Below, piece by piece: positions 63,016 through 64,000 of a DNA stretch of 64,000 nt. Each line of letters starts with the position of its first letter. Within the stretch, counting starts at the first letter, position 1. The translations under genes and the position numbers were made by a program. The notes beneath the pieces are model-generated. The model was not told the DNA's origin. It was given only the letters and a program-made list of their open reading frames with translations, and ran no database searches. The DNA is from Robertkochia sediminum (GTDB taxonomy: Bacteria > Bacteroidota > Bacteroidia > Flavobacteriales > Flavobacteriaceae). The stretch covers positions 1 to 64,000 of the forward strand of contig NZ_JADMKT010000072.1 of assembly GCF_016786255.1 (NCBI RefSeq), given 5' to 3'.

Positions 63016-64000
63016 ATGTCTAAAGATACCATACAAAATATAACTGTTGAAAAAGCTGCAACATCCCGAATAAACGAGGTTGATTTTGATAACCTGGTTT
63101 TCGGTTCGGTCTTTACCGATCATATGTTCATCTGCGACTATAAAGATGGCGAGTGGAAAGACCCAAAAATTGTTCCTTATCAACCCCTTACCCTTGACCC
63201 TTCTGCTAAAGTATTTCATTACGGACAAGCCGTTTTTGAAGGCATGAAGGCCTATAGAGACGACGATGACCAGGTATGGCTTTTTCGTCCGGATGAGAAC
63301 TACCGCCGTATCAACAAATCGGGTGAGCGTCTGGCCATGCCGGAATTTCCGGAACAGTTTTTCTTTGAAGGCCTTACCACCCTGTTAAAGCTTGACAACG
63401 CATGGATCAAGAAAGGATTTGGAAATTCACTGTACATACGTCCCTTCGTGATCGGTACGGAAGCCGGTGTTATGGCCTCTCCGTCTCAGGAATACAAGTT
63501 TATGATCATCTGTGCTCCTGCCCAGTCGTATTACGCGGGTGATGTTCGGGTAAAGATCGCCGACCACTATAGTCGCGCAGCCAGTGGAGGTACTGGATAT
63601 GCCAAGGCTGCAGGAAACTACGCAGGGCAGTTCTACCCGACCAACCTGGCCAAGGAAGAAGGATACCAGCAAGTGATCTGGACCGATGCCAATACCCACG
63701 AATACCTGGAAGAAGCCGGTACGATGAACGTATTTTTCAGAGTAAATGACAAACTCATTACCTCGCCGGTAAGTGACCGTATACTCGATGGGGTTACCCG
63801 TAAAAGTGTTATCGAAGTGGCTAAAGACATGGGTATCGAGGTAGAAGTTCGTCCCGTAAGCGTAAAGGAGATCATTGCTGCTGCCGAAGACGGTAGTTTG
63901 AAAGAGATCTTCGGAAGTGGTACCGCAGCCGTGATCACCATGGTGAAAGGCCTCGGTTACAAGGGCGATAAATGGGAACTTCCGCAAAATGAACGTTCGT
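63016..64000 (+). CDS. ilvE: Branched-chain amino acid aminotransferase, 3' end outside the window
   Basis: 328 codons are present, most of a protein of about 355 aa. Motifs: FHYGQAVFEGMKAYR, LYIRPFVIGTEAGVMASPSQ, GGTGYAKAAGNYAGQFYPTN with the PLP lysine at residue 197, EEAGTMNVFF and LDGVTRKSVIEVAK, EIFGSGTAAVI. This is fold-type IV BCAT of the long eukaryote-like class II form common in Bacteroidota. It makes and degrades leucine, isoleucine and valine in the cytoplasm. Confidence 0.95.
   Translation, partial: MSKDTIQNITVEKAATSRINEVDFDNLVFGSVFTDHMFICDYKDGEWKDPKIVPYQPLTLDPSAKVFHYGQAVFEGMKAYRDDDDQVWLFRPDENYRRINKSGERLAMPEFPEQFFFEGLTTLLKLDNAWIKKGFGNSLYIRPFVIGTEAGVMASPSQEYKFMIICAPAQSYYAGDVRVKIADHYSRAASGGTGYAKAAGNYAGQFYPTNLAKEEGYQQVIWTDANTHEYLEEAGTMNVFFRVNDKLITSPVSDRILDGVTRKSVIEVAKDMGIEVEVRPVSVKEIIAAAEDGSLKEIFGSGTAAVITMVKGLGYKGDKWELPQNERS

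Noticed and set aside
1-64000. CRISPR array, tRNA or rRNA genes
   Set aside because: No regularly spaced direct repeats with unique spacers, no cloverleaf-like segments and no rRNA-like conserved stretches were noticed on reading; a tRNA scan was not possible.

Overview
The window looks like chromosomal DNA from a member of the Flavobacteriaceae (phylum Bacteroidota). Supporting signs are TAnnTTTG-type -7 promoter elements upstream of many genes, many small lipoproteins with an early Cys, DUF5916/DUF4920/DUF3784 proteins, sortilin-like BNR proteins, a DnaJ with only two Cys motifs, a tyrosine integrase with the Bacteroidota arm-type N-terminus, and moderate G+C. No rRNA, tRNA or CRISPR array was seen. 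Genus cannot be fixed from the sequence alone.

Layout. 1-2.9 kb is a disturbed edge: a tyrosine integrase cut by the window start, a 12-bp inverted repeat in front of it, a porin gene broken by an in-frame stop and apparently missing its native stop, and a remnant of a membrane-protein gene. 2.9-20 kb is mostly housekeeping and conserved single genes: a retropepsin-like lipoprotein, a tiny PspC protein, an M3 peptidase, PEP carboxylase, DUF3784, DinB, a DUF5916 barrel, an S41 peptidase, DUF2200, and an Lrp/AsnC regulator divergent from a histidine decarboxylase.

20.0-29.8 kb is the accessory highlight. It is a tightly overlapped minus-strand operon: an outer-membrane barrel (806 aa), a 1787-aa TANFOR-type surface protein with an embedded HExxH metalloprotease, a pretoxin segment and a C-terminal toxin-like domain, then two tandem AT-rich paralogous small genes that look like immunity genes. 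Opposite lies a membrane-bound AraC-type regulator with a TolB/FlgO-like outer domain. I read this as a polymorphic-toxin locus with its own outer-membrane partner.

30-43 kb holds a lipoprotein, a trehalose pair (GH15 hydrolase divergent from an OtsA-OtsB fusion), a run of exported peptidases (M28, M1) and a large BNR/sortilin-like protein, an alpha/beta hydrolase-OsmC fusion and a Cu/Zn superoxide dismutase. 43.4-46.9 kb is a three-gene biotin-dependent acyl-CoA carboxylase operon (carrier, biotin carboxylase, carboxyltransferase). 47-53 kb has a PliI-like lipoprotein whose 3' end is tandemly repeated outside the gene, an AAA/VWA pair, a repeat-filled intergenic stretch, an M28 peptidase and a PPK2 kinase. 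53-64 kb has a coiled-coil secreted protein, an NtrC-like regulator without HTH, a NatAB-like ABC exporter, grpE-dnaJ, a YceI lipoprotein, a TIGR01777 epimerase, mnmD, a DUF4920 lipoprotein and the 5' part of ilvE.
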